From Bartonella sp. ML69XJBT (GTDB lineage: Bacteria > Pseudomonadota > Alphaproteobacteria > Rhizobiales > Rhizobiaceae): a stretch of DNA of 64,000 bases. The translations under genes were made by a program, and so were the position numbers. Of the stretch, positions 17,984 to 27,408 are shown one piece after another. The notes beneath the pieces were generated by a model. It made no database searches, was not told the origin of the DNA, and worked only from the letters and a program-made list of their open reading frames with translations. Each line of letters opens with the position of its first letter. The first letter of the stretch is position 1. The stretch covers positions 62,001 through 126,000 of the forward strand of contig NZ_JAQITB010000002.1 of NCBI RefSeq assembly GCF_028618515.1. The letters run 5' to 3'.

Positions 17984-19027
17984 ATGACCTTATTAGGTTA
18001 TTTTAGATGGGCTTTCTTTTTTACAGTTGTTGGGGTTTTTCTAGGAGGCATTATTGGTTGGTTGGAAACAGGGAGTATTACCGGCTTTCTTAGATATTTT
18101 TTTATTTGCTGTGTGCTAGGAATTTTAGAAATTTCCTTATCTTTTGATAATTCTATTATCAATGCCCGTGTTCTTGGAAAAATGGATTTTGTATGGCGTC
18201 GTCGTTTTTTGCTATGGGGCATTTTAGTGGCTGTATTTGGGATGCGGGTTGTTTTTCCATTACTCGTGGTTGCTGTTGCTGTTAGGATTAATCCAATTGC
18301 GGCAGTAAAATTAGCAATATGGGAACCACATCAATATGCTGCAATTTTAACAGATGCACATATGGGGATTGCGGCTTTTGGAGGAACTTTCCTCATGATG
18401 GTCGGTTTGAAATATTTTTTTGATTCGCAAAAAGAGGTCCATTGGTTTTCTTTTATAGAGAAACCTGCTCAAAAATTGGGGGCGCTTGTTGGTATTGATG
18501 TTGCAATTGTTTTGGCTTTGATATTATTCTTTTCCACACAGATTGTCACAGAAGATAAAATAACTTTCTTACTTGCTGCGCTTTATGGACTTTTGACTTT
18601 TATAGGAATCGAAGCAGTGAGTTCACTTTTGGATGCTCCTAAAACGACTCTTAGTACTGTTACAAAAGGAGGAGCAGGCGCCTTTCTTTATCTCGAAATT
18701 CTAGATGCTAGTTTTTCTTTCGATGGGGTGGTTGGTGCTTTTGCTTTTTCACACAATCTTTTTATTATTGCAATTGGTCTTGGTATAGGGGCGTTCTATG
18801 TTCGTTCTATGACGATTATGTTAGTTGAATCTGGAATATTGTTGCATTATCGTTATTTAGAGCATGGTGCTTTTTATGCCATTTTGGTGCTCGCAGTTAT
18901 TATGTATCTGCAAACAACTATATCTGTTCCTGAAGTGTTAACAGGACTAGTGGGAGTTTGTATTATTGGAATGGCATTTTATTCGTCTCTTCGTTTTAAG
19001 CGTCATCATCTCAATAAGCATCTTTAA
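17984..19027 (+). CDS. DUF475/TerC-like integral membrane protein
   Basis: A 347-residue inner-membrane protein with about nine hydrophobic helices. Two acidic repeat motifs within helices, EISLSFDNSIINARVLGKMD (about residues 47-66) and LEILDASFSFDGVVGAFAFS (about 235-254), are the F-D-N / F-D-G signatures of the TerC/DUF475 superfamily, which contains metal-ion exporters and proteins tied to metallation of exported enzymes. The ATG at 17984 is preceded by GAGG at seven bases; the ATG two codons earlier overlaps that site. No partner gene is adjacent. Metal-ion transport is a family-level inference. Confidence 0.82.
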   Translation: MTLLGYFRWAFFFTVVGVFLGGIIGWLETGSITGFLRYFFICCVLGILEISLSFDNSIINARVLGKMDFVWRRRFLLWGILVAVFGMRVVFPLLVVAVAVRINPIAAVKLAIWEPHQYAAILTDAHMGIAAFGGTFLMMVGLKYFFDSQKEVHWFSFIEKPAQKLGALVGIDVAIVLALILFFSTQIVTEDKITFLLAALYGLLTFIGIEAVSSLLDAPKTTLSTVTKGGAGAFLYLEILDASFSFDGVVGAFAFSHNLFIIAIGLGIGAFYVRSMTIMLVESGILLHYRYLEHGAFYAILVLAVIMYLQTTISVPEVLTGLVGVCIIGMAFYSSLRFKRHHLNKHL

Positions 19028-19081
19028 CCTAAGTAAATTAAAATTTTTTTATACATGGCAATGGTAAAAGAAGAAGGGATT

Positions 19082-19696
19082 TTAGGAAGCCATTAAGAGT
19101 TCTATACCGGATTCGTTCATAAGTTTAAGCATTGTATTGAGAGAACCATTTACATCAATGCCAGCGCAGGCATTTAATGAAACGCTGACTTTAAAGCCAC
19201 ATTGTATGGCGTGAAGTGCAGAAAGTCCTACACAAAAATCTGTTGCCAAACCACACATAGCAAGTTTTGTGAAGCCGTGTTCTTTGAGATAAACTTGTAA
19301 GCCTGTTGGTGTTTTCTGGTCATTTTCAAAAAAGGCGGAATAGCTATCAATTTTTGGGTTATAGCCTTTTCGAAGGATAAGTTGCGCCTTTTCAACTTTA
19401 AGAGATGTATGAAAGTCTGCTCCTTTGGTTCCTTGTACACAATGATCGGGCCAAAGTATTTGAGAGCCATAGTCAAGATCAACGGTATCATAGGGCTTTT
19501 TATCAGGGTAGGAAGATGCAAAACTACAATGGTTTTGAGGATGCCAGTCTTGGGTTAAAATGACATGATCAAAGTGGTCTATGAGATTATTGACAGCCGG
19601 TATAATGATATCGCCTTGTGGTACTGCAAGTGCTCCACCTGGTAGAAAGTCGTTTTGAACATCAATGACGATTAAGGCTTTTTTTTTCATAGACAT
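19082..19696 (-). CDS. pncA: Nicotinamidase/pyrazinamidase PncA
   Basis: This 204-residue cytoplasmic amidase converts nicotinamide to nicotinate for NAD salvage and would also hydrolyse pyrazinamide. The catalytic triad is visible as Asp12 in VIDVQNDF, Lys110 in LILRKGYNP and Cys155 in GLATDFCV. The metal ligands are Asp50 and His52 in TQDWHPQNH and His85 in WPDHC. Length matches the E. coli enzyme (about 213). It is 41 bases downstream of the hydrolase-like hypothetical gene on the same strand, so the two are probably co-transcribed, and it is convergent with the TerC-like gene. Confidence 0.95.
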   Translation of the reverse strand: MSMKKKALIVIDVQNDFLPGGALAVPQGDIIIPAVNNLIDHFDHVILTQDWHPQNHCSFASSYPDKKPYDTVDLDYGSQILWPDHCVQGTKGADFHTSLKVEKAQLILRKGYNPKIDSYSAFFENDQKTPTGLQVYLKEHGFTKLAMCGLATDFCVGLSALHAIQCGFKVSVSLNACAGIDVNGSLNTMLKLMNESGIELLMAS

Positions 19697-19737
19697 ATTC
19701 CTGTGGGAGATTTACTTTATGTGGTACTTTTAAAAAG

Positions 19738-20274
19738 TTATATTTTATTTTGAAGTTTTGAGATAATTTGGCGGATATTGGTATTACCTTTATAATTATC
19801 AAGCCAAAAAAGAGGGATGGATAAGTTTTTACAGTTCGCTTTATAGTTTTTTACGAACTGTAACCATCTTCCAATGGGGAGTGCACTATAGTCACTTCTT
19901 GCTACATGTTGGTGCAAAGCTTTCATGACCATAAGGCTTGGGACGTCAGATCCCATAAGACGGCGATCGTTTTGTAAACGCAGCTTAAGTCCCATCAAAG
20001 AAAGAGGTGAAGTCCATTGTTTTCCGTAACACAAAATTAATGAAAAAAGAGCGGGCTTTTTTACTGCATAGTGTAAAGCCCATAAGGCAAAAAAAGAAGG
20101 GGCATAGAGAATGAGCTTTTTATGGGGCACCATATTACATTGGTAAGACGGCTTAATACGATAAAAACACAATGTTGTATCGGGTATAGAAAAAAGAGGT
20201 GATGTTTGATAGCATGTTTCAGGTACAGCTAAAAACAGCTGTTCTCTATTTTTTGATGAGATGTTTTTTTGCAT
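19738..20274 (-). CDS. Hypothetical protein, possibly a degenerate alpha/beta-hydrolase
   Basis: A 178-residue protein I do not recognise with confidence. The segment KLILYAPSFFALWALHYAVK (about 53-72), followed by PALFSLILCYGK, has the hydrophobic strand, turn, helix, strand pattern around the nucleophile elbow of alpha/beta-hydrolases. The usual G-x-S-x-G is replaced by A-P-S-F-F, and there is no clear Asp-His pair later, though IPLFWLDNYKG resembles the strand before the acid. It may be inactive or decaying. It precedes pncA in the same direction and is divergent from ettA. The N-terminus is short for a hydrolase. Confidence 0.45.
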   Translation of the reverse strand: MQKNISSKNREQLFLAVPETCYQTSPLFSIPDTTLCFYRIKPSYQCNMVPHKKLILYAPSFFALWALHYAVKKPALFSLILCYGKQWTSPLSLMGLKLRLQNDRRLMGSDVPSLMVMKALHQHVARSDYSALPIGRWLQFVKNYKANCKNLSIPLFWLDNYKGNTNIRQIISKLQNKI

Positions 20275-20435
20275 GCAGAACCGTAGTAGGGCTTGTGAGA
20301 TGAGAAAAAATGTATCAATATAGAGTGAGAGGCTTTTGATACAAGGAAAGCACTCTTTACTGCGTAGTTGAAAAAAGTGAAAGCACTTTTTTCAAGGTTC
20401 TGATTTTTAATACCGAAAATATCAAAGAGAAATTT

Positions 20436-22085
20436 ATGGCACGTCAATTTATCTATCACATGGCTGGGCTTAATAAGGCTTATGGCAATAAAAAAATTTT
20501 AGAAAATATTCATTTGTCTTTTTATCCAGATGCAAAGATTGGTATTTTAGGACCCAATGGTGCAGGTAAATCAACAATTTTACGTATTATGGCTGGGCTC
20601 GATAAGGAATATACGGGGGAAGCATGGCTTGCTGAAGGGGCACGTTGTGGCTATTTGCCGCAAGAACCTATTCTTGATACGAGCAAGGATGTGCGTGGCA
20701 ATGTGATGGAAGGTGTTGCAGATAAGCAGGCAATTGTTGAGCGTTATAATGAATTGATGATGAATTATAGTGAAGAAACGGCTGATGAGAGCGCTCAGCT
20801 GCAAGATATTATTGATAGTCAAAATCTTTGGGATTTAGAAAGTCAAGTAGAAATGGCTATGGCTGCTCTTGGTTGTCCGCCTGCCAATGAGAGTGTGATA
20901 AAGCTGTCAGGAGGTGAGAAACGGCGCGTTGCTCTATGTAAATTGCTTTTGTCAAAACCTGATTTATTGCTTTTGGATGAGCCGACAAACCATTTGGATG
21001 CAGAAACGACAGCTTGGCTTGAAAGACATCTGCGTGAATATCCTGGCGCGGTACTTTTGGTAACCCATGATCGTTATTTTCTCGACAATGTCACAGGTTG
21101 GATTTTAGAAGTAGATCGCGGTAAAGGTATTCCTTATGAGGGGAATTATTCTGCTTATTTGGCGGCAAAAGCCAAACGTTTGGCTCAGGAAGGTCGTGAA
21201 GAGGCTGCGCGTCAGCGTGCATTGTCACGTGAGCAAGAGTGGATAGCTTCTAGTCCAAAAGGGCGCCAAGCAAAATCAAAGGCTCGGATTAAAGCCTATG
21301 ATGAATTGGTGCAGGCAGCACGGGAGCGCCGTCCTGGAGAGGCACAAATTATTATTCCTATTGGAGAGAGATTGGGGCAGGTTGTCATTGAAGTTGATCA
21401 TCTTTCTAAAGCATATGGTGAGCGTGTGTTAATTGATGACCTCTCTTTTAAGCTTCCTGCTGGAGGGATTGTTGGAGTCATTGGGGCTAATGGGATGGGA
21501 AAATCTACTCTGTTTAAAATGCTGACGGGCCAAGAACAGCCAGATTCAGGTCAAATACGTATTGGGGAAACAGCTCACATGAGTTATGTTGATCAGAGTC
21601 GTGATGCATTGGCAGGTGATAAAACTGTTTGGGAAGAAATTTCTGGTGGAAATGATATTATTAAATTAGGCAAATATGAAATGAATAGTCGCGCTTATTG
21701 CGGTGCGTTTAATTTTAAGGGAGCAGATCAACAGCAAAAGGTGGCAAATTTATCAGGGGGGCAGCGTAATCGCGTTCATTTGGCTAAGCTTTTAAAAGAG
21801 GGAGGCAATGTTCTTCTCCTTGATGAACCAACAAATGATCTTGACACTGAAACATTAGCTGCATTGGAAGATGCATTGGAAAATTTTGCTGGTTGTGCGG
21901 TTATCATATCGCATGATCGTATGTTTCTTGATCGATTGGCAACGCATATTTTGGCTTTTGAAGGTGAAGGCCATGTGGAATGGTTCGAAGGTAATTTTGC
22001 CGAATATGAGGCTGATAAGATTCGCCGTTTTGGTGCAGAGTCCCTCAATGTTAAGCGTGTTAATTATAAGCCTCTTACGCGCTAA
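20436..22085 (+). CDS. ettA: Energy-dependent translational throttle EttA (ABC-F)
   Basis: A 549-residue soluble ABC-F ATPase (E. coli EttA has 555). It binds the ribosomal E site and gates the start of elongation according to ATP/ADP ratio. Both nucleotide domains are complete: GPNGAGKST (about 35), LSGGEKRR and LLLDEPTNHLD in the first, GANGMGKST (about 350), LSGGQRNR and LLLDEPTNDLD in the second. The interdomain linker and arm are present in the SPKGRQAKSKARIKAYDEL region, which is characteristic of EttA rather than Uup or YheS. The first codons, MARQFIYHMAGLNKAYG, match the family N-terminus. It is divergent from the pncA unit. Confidence 0.95.
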   Translation: MARQFIYHMAGLNKAYGNKKILENIHLSFYPDAKIGILGPNGAGKSTILRIMAGLDKEYTGEAWLAEGARCGYLPQEPILDTSKDVRGNVMEGVADKQAIVERYNELMMNYSEETADESAQLQDIIDSQNLWDLESQVEMAMAALGCPPANESVIKLSGGEKRRVALCKLLLSKPDLLLLDEPTNHLDAETTAWLERHLREYPGAVLLVTHDRYFLDNVTGWILEVDRGKGIPYEGNYSAYLAAKAKRLAQEGREEAARQRALSREQEWIASSPKGRQAKSKARIKAYDELVQAARERRPGEAQIIIPIGERLGQVVIEVDHLSKAYGERVLIDDLSFKLPAGGIVGVIGANGMGKSTLFKMLTGQEQPDSGQIRIGETAHMSYVDQSRDALAGDKTVWEEISGGNDIIKLGKYEMNSRAYCGAFNFKGADQQQKVANLSGGQRNRVHLAKLLKEGGNVLLLDEPTNDLDTETLAALEDALENFAGCAVIISHDRMFLDRLATHILAFEGEGHVEWFEGNFAEYEADKIRRFGAESLNVKRVNYKPLTR

Positions 22086-22512
22086 AATTTTTTATCTTGT
22101 TTAAGCTTGATTTGAGAAAATGATGGTGGTTGCTGGTATTTTCTTTGCGTTTAAAACAGTATACCATAGGGTAAATTTTGTTTTTCACTTCTGAGATAAC
22201 AAAGAAAGCTTAGAATTCTTATTATATTCTTTACAGAATATTTTATTATGTTTGAGATACTGATAATACATAATAATACATATAAATCTCTCTTATTCGT
22301 TACATTATCGTGGAGGATTATAAGTTTTTACAAAGAGTTTTGTGATTGCTCTATAAGGTGTGTCACTATTATCTTGAGGAAATAGCGCTGGGAGGAACTG
22401 TTCATTTTTCATATTATTATAACAACAATCCACACAGTCTTATGCAACCTTATGCCTTCTGCTTGATTTTCTATTCGTTAGAATAAATGTTTATCTGAGT
22501 TAAGGAATATTG
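22086..22512. other. Intergenic region, nothing recognised
   Basis: About 430 AT-rich bases between ettA and the ArsR-type gene; it presumably holds the promoter of the latter. No RNA or repeat of note. Confidence 0.4.
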
Positions 22513-23451
22513 ATGAACAAGACAGTAAGTTTAGATGCAATGATTGAGTTGCTGAAAACGATGGCAGAAGTAAGTCGTTTGCGTATTTTAGCGCTGTTGT
22601 GTCAAGAAGATTTAACAATTTCTGATCTTACTTTTATCTTGGCACAGCCGCAATCGCATGTCTTACGGCATCTCCATTTATTACGTAAGGCGTGGTTGGT
22701 GACATGCTATCAGAAGGGGGGAGAGAATTATTTTAAGTTTTGTTATAATTGTTTAAGCAAAGACATTGTGATGGCTGTTATTTCAGCATTGCCAAAGCAT
22801 GACGTAATGTTAGTGCGTGATTTAGAACGTTTAGTGGAGGTAAGAAAACAGCGCCAAAGAGTGGGGAAAGAGCATTTTTTACGAAAAAAAGCAGAGTGGA
22901 AGGCTTTACGGTTATCCTATATTGCCGATCAGGTTGTGGAAAGTGCTTTACTTGAAATTATTGGCGATGAACCGTTTGAGACTATGCTCACTCTTGGTAT
23001 GGAGACAGATGCTGTCTCAAAATTATTTTCAGATCTTTATAGGCATAGTGTTGAAGTGGAGCTTGAAAGCAATGTTTTGCATCTTTCTGTTGGGGAGAAA
23101 ATTTTTGATGTGGTCTTTCTTCATTGGGTTCTTCATTTTCTTGACAACCCTGAGATGGCTCTTCATGAGGTGGCGCGTGTTTTGCGCCCTCATGGGCGTT
23201 TGTTGATTGTAGATTTTGTTGGGCAAAAAGTTGCTTCTTCACATGTTTGCCACGCCCATATATACCGTGGATTTTCAGATGCACAAATAGAACAATGGCT
23301 TGAAAATGCTGGACTTATTCTAGAACAAACGCTTTGTCTTGCTCCTATGCAAAATGAAAATAATAAGGGGTTTATGCCTACAATTTGGCTTGCCCGTGAT
23401 CCACGTTTACTCATAGATGATATCAAAGATAAAAAAGTAGATTTTGCATAA
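22513..23451 (+). CDS. ArsR-type regulator fused to a degenerate methyltransferase-like domain
   Basis: A 312-residue fusion. Residues 1-95 are a winged-helix ArsR domain (MAEVSRLRILALLCQEDLTI, then AQPQSHVLRHLHLLRKAWLV). Residues about 140-300 follow the class I SAM methyltransferase fold, with FDVVFLHWVLHFLDNPEMAL and ARVLRPHGRLLIVDFVGQ easily recognised. The glycine-rich SAM loop that should read like D-x-G-x-G-x-G is replaced by LTLGMETDAVSK, so cofactor binding is doubtful. In other Hyphomicrobiales this fusion usually lies near metF/metH, which are absent here. The ATG at 22513 follows AAGGAAT; the TTG just before it is unlikely. DNA binding is probable; catalysis is not. Confidence 0.8.
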   Translation: MNKTVSLDAMIELLKTMAEVSRLRILALLCQEDLTISDLTFILAQPQSHVLRHLHLLRKAWLVTCYQKGGENYFKFCYNCLSKDIVMAVISALPKHDVMLVRDLERLVEVRKQRQRVGKEHFLRKKAEWKALRLSYIADQVVESALLEIIGDEPFETMLTLGMETDAVSKLFSDLYRHSVEVELESNVLHLSVGEKIFDVVFLHWVLHFLDNPEMALHEVARVLRPHGRLLIVDFVGQKVASSHVCHAHIYRGFSDAQIEQWLENAGLILEQTLCLAPMQNENNKGFMPTIWLARDPRLLIDDIKDKKVDFA

Positions 23452-24714
23452 ATCATCTTTGGTTAACGTGCTTTATTCTCTGTTTTTTAATTAAAAGCAG
23501 GAAAGGTGAGGCTTTGGTGAGTTTTTAAAGGGGTATTGTTTTTTGCACGCGATTTACTGGTGTTTTAAGAGGTAGTATGGGGGATAACTCAAGATATTCT
23601 TACAGAGATGGCTTTTTCTGGAAGCATTTAATGTGTGTTGATACAGTACGTGATTGATAATATATTGAATTTATGAGTGATCATTCATTGTTTTATAATT
23701 TGAATGAAAATTGTGAATATAGGGATATTTTCTCGTTTCAAGCCTTTTGATACATAGGTCAAAGAAAGCTTATTGAGTTCCCATAAGCGGGCAATGTATG
23801 AGTGCGACTGTTAAAGAAAGAGGTAAGATATGCTTTTTGAAGTGTTATTTTAATGCAAGAGCTAATTCAATGTTGAGGGATGGTAAGTGTAATAATATTT
23901 CTGCTTTGTCGCTTCATTCACTGGACAGATGCAGGTCTTAATGGGTCTCGTCTTGTATTTTTCATAAACAGGGCTAGAAAATGGACTTAAAAGCGAAGTG
24001 AAATCTCTCTCTTTAAGCAAGTAGGTGAGTGAGCAGTATAATCAGGTAAGGTTTTGTGAGAGGTCTGATTTTATACAAAACGTGAACAGCAAAAAATTAT
24101 TGGCTCATCCTCTTTATAAAGAACAGAATACAGCAATTTTCAACTATAGAGTGACTATTGCATCATGTTGCAAGAGAGTAACTACAAAGTAGTATGTGGA
24201 GAAAAAACATCTCTATGAATCATAGTCTTTTATGATAATGCGTTGGATTTTTTTTGATTGTAAAATAACTTTTAATCACTCTAGGTAGCAATAGTGAGTG
24301 ATTCGGTGTAAATGATGTTGGGGGGCATTTTTTGTACCATTTTTAAAGGGCTAAAAGGCTTGTATTTTGAGTTTTGGTAAAGACTGTTCAGCGAGTATTT
24401 GTTGCTTTTATAGGTTTTGTCTGTGCCATAGGTAAAATGCAGAAAAATCTGCTTACACTTTAAAGTTTTTTATAATCACAGAAATTTCTAAAAAAATATT
24501 GAAAATTATAATGATTGTAGATTCTTATTTCATTCTTCTTGAAATAAAATTGCTTCAAATTGGATCATTTTAAATATTTTTTGCCTAAATTTTTCCATTT
24601 TTAAACGATTTATAATTTTTTTTATGTTTTTTTGCATAGAAGGTGATAAGAATTTCTTGTTGTTTAAAACATTTTATTCCATAGCAAGAATATTGCATTG
24701 ATCACTTAGTGGTT

Positions 24715-24810
24715 GATGTGAGAAGACGATCGGGGAACCTCCTCCCCCCCCCCGCGTGGATCCCCTAGATTGTCTTGCCTGGCTGAGGAAATCCTCAGCC
24801 AGGCTTTAAG
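24715..24810 (+). ncRNA. Candidate small RNA with anti-Shine-Dalgarno C-rich loop
   Basis: Two adjacent stem-loops are visible. The first pairs 24723-24739 with 24758-24776 over 16 base pairs (a two-base bulge and one A-A mismatch), presenting an 18-base loop that starts TCCTCCC and holds ten consecutive C (24744-24753). The second is a perfect 13-base inverted repeat (24777-24789 with 24792-24804) followed by TTTAAG, a terminator shape. CCUCCUCCC loops are the hallmark of the alphaproteobacterial cuckoo-type small RNAs, which are thought to pair with ribosome binding sites. Transcription and the 5' end are inferred. The strand is chosen because the C-rich face lies on plus. Confidence 0.55.
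24777..24807 (+). terminator. Terminator-like hairpin after the C-rich stem-loop
   Basis: GCCTGGCTGAGGA and TCCTCAGCCAGGC pair perfectly around AA (12 pairs with a practical loop of four), then TTT. A very stable hairpin in an AT-rich region. Confidence 0.55.
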
Positions 24811-24991
24811 GGAGTGGTATTGATTTTTGGGGGATGCAATAGCAGTATGTAGTGTTTGAGAGGGAGAAATTGCAAATTGTGTGGCTGAGGTACTATTCTT
24901 TTTATCGATGATGGAGATTGTTTTTCTTGAAAGCCACTAGATATGATGGGGTTGTTTTTGCTTTGTGTGTTATGATCTTTAGGTAAGAGTA

Positions 24992-25366
24992 ATGAGGTCT
25001 TGCGGAAATCGTATCATTTTTATTTTTTTTGTGTTTTCCGTTTTTGGTGCCAGCCTTTTTGTTTCTCGGAGTGTTACGGCTTATCGGTTTTTGTCCGATC
25101 GCTCTTTTTCTTCTCCCCAAGTTAATATTACAGAGGAAGTGCTTCTAGAAAAATTTGCAGTATCTTTTCCCGATGTTATTATGCAACTCTCTAAGTTGAA
25201 GCCGGAGCAGCAAAAGAAATTAATTGAGAAAATGCGCCATGACATAATTGCTCTTGCTTCTGCAAGTGGTCAAAACAGTGAGCAGGCTCAGAAATTAGGT
25301 AGGATTGTTGCTGTTATTCTATCAAAAGCGATTTCTCATCCTTCCATTGTGGATACTTATTTTTAG
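24992..25366 (+). CDS. Secreted hypothetical protein
   Basis: A 124-residue protein with a signal peptide (RIIFIFFVFSVFGASLFVS up to about residue 30) and a soluble helical remainder: EVLLEKFAVSFPDVIMQLSK, then LKPEQQKKLIEKMRHDIIAL and a C-terminal AVILSKAISHPSIVD. I do not recognise the family. It is likely periplasmic or exported and may be restricted to this lineage. The ATG at 24992 lies a short distance after TAAGAGTAATG. It stands alone between two long non-coding regions. Confidence 0.6.
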   Translation: MRSCGNRIIFIFFVFSVFGASLFVSRSVTAYRFLSDRSFSSPQVNITEEVLLEKFAVSFPDVIMQLSKLKPEQQKKLIEKMRHDIIALASASGQNSEQAQKLGRIVAVILSKAISHPSIVDTYF

Positions 25367-26142
25367 CTATGTCTTTCACGAGTTGTATATTTGCAGTTAA
25401 TTTTATAAAGTTTTCTCACATTTTTTGCGTTTTTTGAAAAGCAGCCAGAAGGATTGCACTGTTTGGTATGTTTCCTAAAGAGAGGGATAGGTGTTATAAA
25501 TTTTTATGTAGAGGGTATTCGGATTCCTGTTTTTTTATAGATAAAAAACAGAGAAAATGATTACGAAGCTTTATTATAGGCTTAAAAGTGTTTTTTAGTG
25601 TGTATCCAAGTAAATCCCATTGGAATGACCGATTTTGCTCCCTGGCTTTTCTAGCAGAAGTTTTCTGCTGTGGGTGTTTAGCTGTGTATGGAGCAAGTGG
25701 GTAACGGTTTCTCTTTCTCATTAAATATTCTGAAATATCAAAAGTGTTCGGTGAAAGACTTTTGTTCTGTGTCGCTTTTTGTAATGAGCGATTGATTTTA
25801 ATGAAAGCTTTTAGAAATTCTGTATAAGAATGAACAGCGGTATTTTAAATGCTGTTTTTTTACTACAAGTAAGCCGTATGATAGATGTATGAAAAATGGG
25901 TAATCTCTATCGTATTTTTATTAGGTTTAAATCTCTTATAGAGTTTCTTTTTGTTTTTATATTTTATGAAATAAAGAAGTATATATTATTTTTTAAGAGA
26001 TTTTCTTTTGTTATAAAAAATATCTTGAAATTGTCTTAATATTTTCATTTTCAAGCCGCTCTTTAGCTTTTTTTTTCTGTAAAGTACATCGGTAAAGTCA
26101 TTACGGCTAGGATTTAAGAATGTCTTAATAAAGAGAGAGAAA
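25367..26142. other. Intergenic region, nothing recognised
   Basis: About 775 AT-rich bases between the secreted hypothetical gene and the lytic transglycosylase. A 75-codon minus ORF at 25494-25721 has no protein-like features I trust. Confidence 0.4.
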
Positions 26143-26652
26143 ATGCAATTTTTGAAAGTCTTTTTAAATGCAGCATTTGCTGTATTTTTTGTATTCGATA
26201 TCAGTTTTGCTCATACTGTCTTCAATGTTGCAGGATCAAGTGAAAACTCAGTGAATAGTGCTCCTAAGATTTCTGTGCGTCCTTATGAGTCCCTTATTCA
26301 GAAATTTGCAAATAAGCATAATGTTCCTGTTAATTTGGCTCATGCTGTTGTAAGAGTTGAAAGTAATTATAAGGCACGTACAAAGGGGGCCGCTGGTGAA
26401 ATAGGCTTAATGCAAATTAAACCTTCTACGGCGCGAGGGTTGGGTTTTAATGGTTCTGTACAAGATCTTTACGATCCTGCGACTAATCTTGAATATGGGA
26501 TGCGTTATTTGGCACGGGCATATAAACTCAGTGGTGGAAATACCTGTGGTACGATTCTTAAATATAATGCAGGTCATGGTGCAAAGAAAATGAATGCTAT
26601 TTCAGCAAAATATTGCTCAAAAGTAAAAACTTATTTGGCTTCATTGAAATAA
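26143..26652 (+). CDS. Small exported lytic transglycosylase (SLT domain)
   Basis: A 169-residue periplasmic peptidoglycan lyase. A signal peptide (about 1-23, ending near SFAHT) is followed by a compact SLT domain: AVVRVESNYKARTKGAAGEI, with the catalytic Glu in RVES at about residue 70, then GLMQIKPSTARGLGF, YDPATNLEYGMRYLARAY and LKYNAGHG. These are the four canonical family motifs. It would cleave glycan strands with formation of 1,6-anhydro ends. Small stand-alone SLT enzymes often help assemble secretion systems or flagella, but no such genes are next to it. GAGAGAGA upstream of the ATG supports the start. Confidence 0.88.
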   Translation: MQFLKVFLNAAFAVFFVFDISFAHTVFNVAGSSENSVNSAPKISVRPYESLIQKFANKHNVPVNLAHAVVRVESNYKARTKGAAGEIGLMQIKPSTARGLGFNGSVQDLYDPATNLEYGMRYLARAYKLSGGNTCGTILKYNAGHGAKKMNAISAKYCSKVKTYLASLK

Positions 26653-26738
26653 AAATGATCTTGAAAGTGATGCATTTGCTCTAAAAATTCTTGGAGATAC
26701 TATTTTCACGTCATGAAAAATGTTTTATAAGTGCCATG

Positions 26739-27125
26739 TCAGTCGGCTGGGCAGCCGCGCTTGTCCAATACTTAAAGGGGACAGGTGAGGAAAGTCCGGG
26801 CTCCACGGAAAAACGGTGCCGGGTAACACCCGGCGGGGGCGACCCTAGGGAAAGTGCCACAGAAAGTAAACCGCCTATTTTTATAGGTAAGGGTGAAAGG
26901 GTGGGGTAAGAGCCCACCGCGCATTCAGTAATGAATGTGGCAAGGTAAACCCCACCGGGAGCAAGACCAAATAGAAATGACGCGCAAGACTTAACTTGCA
27001 GCTGGTTTCCAAGCGAGTCATTCGGGTAGGTTGCACGAGGCGGATGGTAACATCCGTCCCAGATGAATGGTTGCCATATAGAGTGTAAGCTTTATGATAC
27101 AGAACCCGGCTTATAGGCCGACTGA
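26739..27125 (+). ncRNA. rnpB: RNase P RNA (bacterial type A)
   Basis: The ends pair as TCAGTCGG (26739-26746) with CCGACTGA (27118-27125), forming helix P1. The core conserved segments are present: GAGGAAAGTCCGGGCTCC near 26788, the GGGTAACACCCGG hairpin, AAAGTGCCACAGAAA, and TAAACCCCACCGGGAGCAAG near 26945, with AACCCGGCTTA near the 3' end. The RNA is the catalytic subunit that matures tRNA 5' ends. A run of six T follows at 27127-27132 and is the likely terminator. The 387-base length is normal. Confidence 0.96.
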
Positions 27126-27408
27126 TCTTTTTTGACTGAATGTGTTTTATCTCATTGATTATTGTAAAAAATGGGCGTTGTACGCAGACTTATTCTATGC
27201 AATCAATGGGTGCTTTTAGAGTGTATACTTTAAAAAAGCCTTTTAAAAAATCATAACATTTCTTTAAGTATAATGCGTTAGGATATGTGCTGGACTAACT
27301 TTGGCTTTATGTTCTTTCATTGTGAAAGGTGAAGTTTTGGTTATTCTAATATCAGTTTCCATGTGAGAGCTGTTTATTGTAAATAAGCATAAATCAAGAC
27401 GGATTATT

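Larger units (their letters stand above)
23452..24991. other. Long non-coding region containing a candidate small RNA
   Basis: About 1.5 kb without an intact gene. Scattered, stop-interrupted protein-like stretches between 23.8 and 24.2 kb may be gene debris. The notable element is the double hairpin at 24723-24807. Confidence 0.45.
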
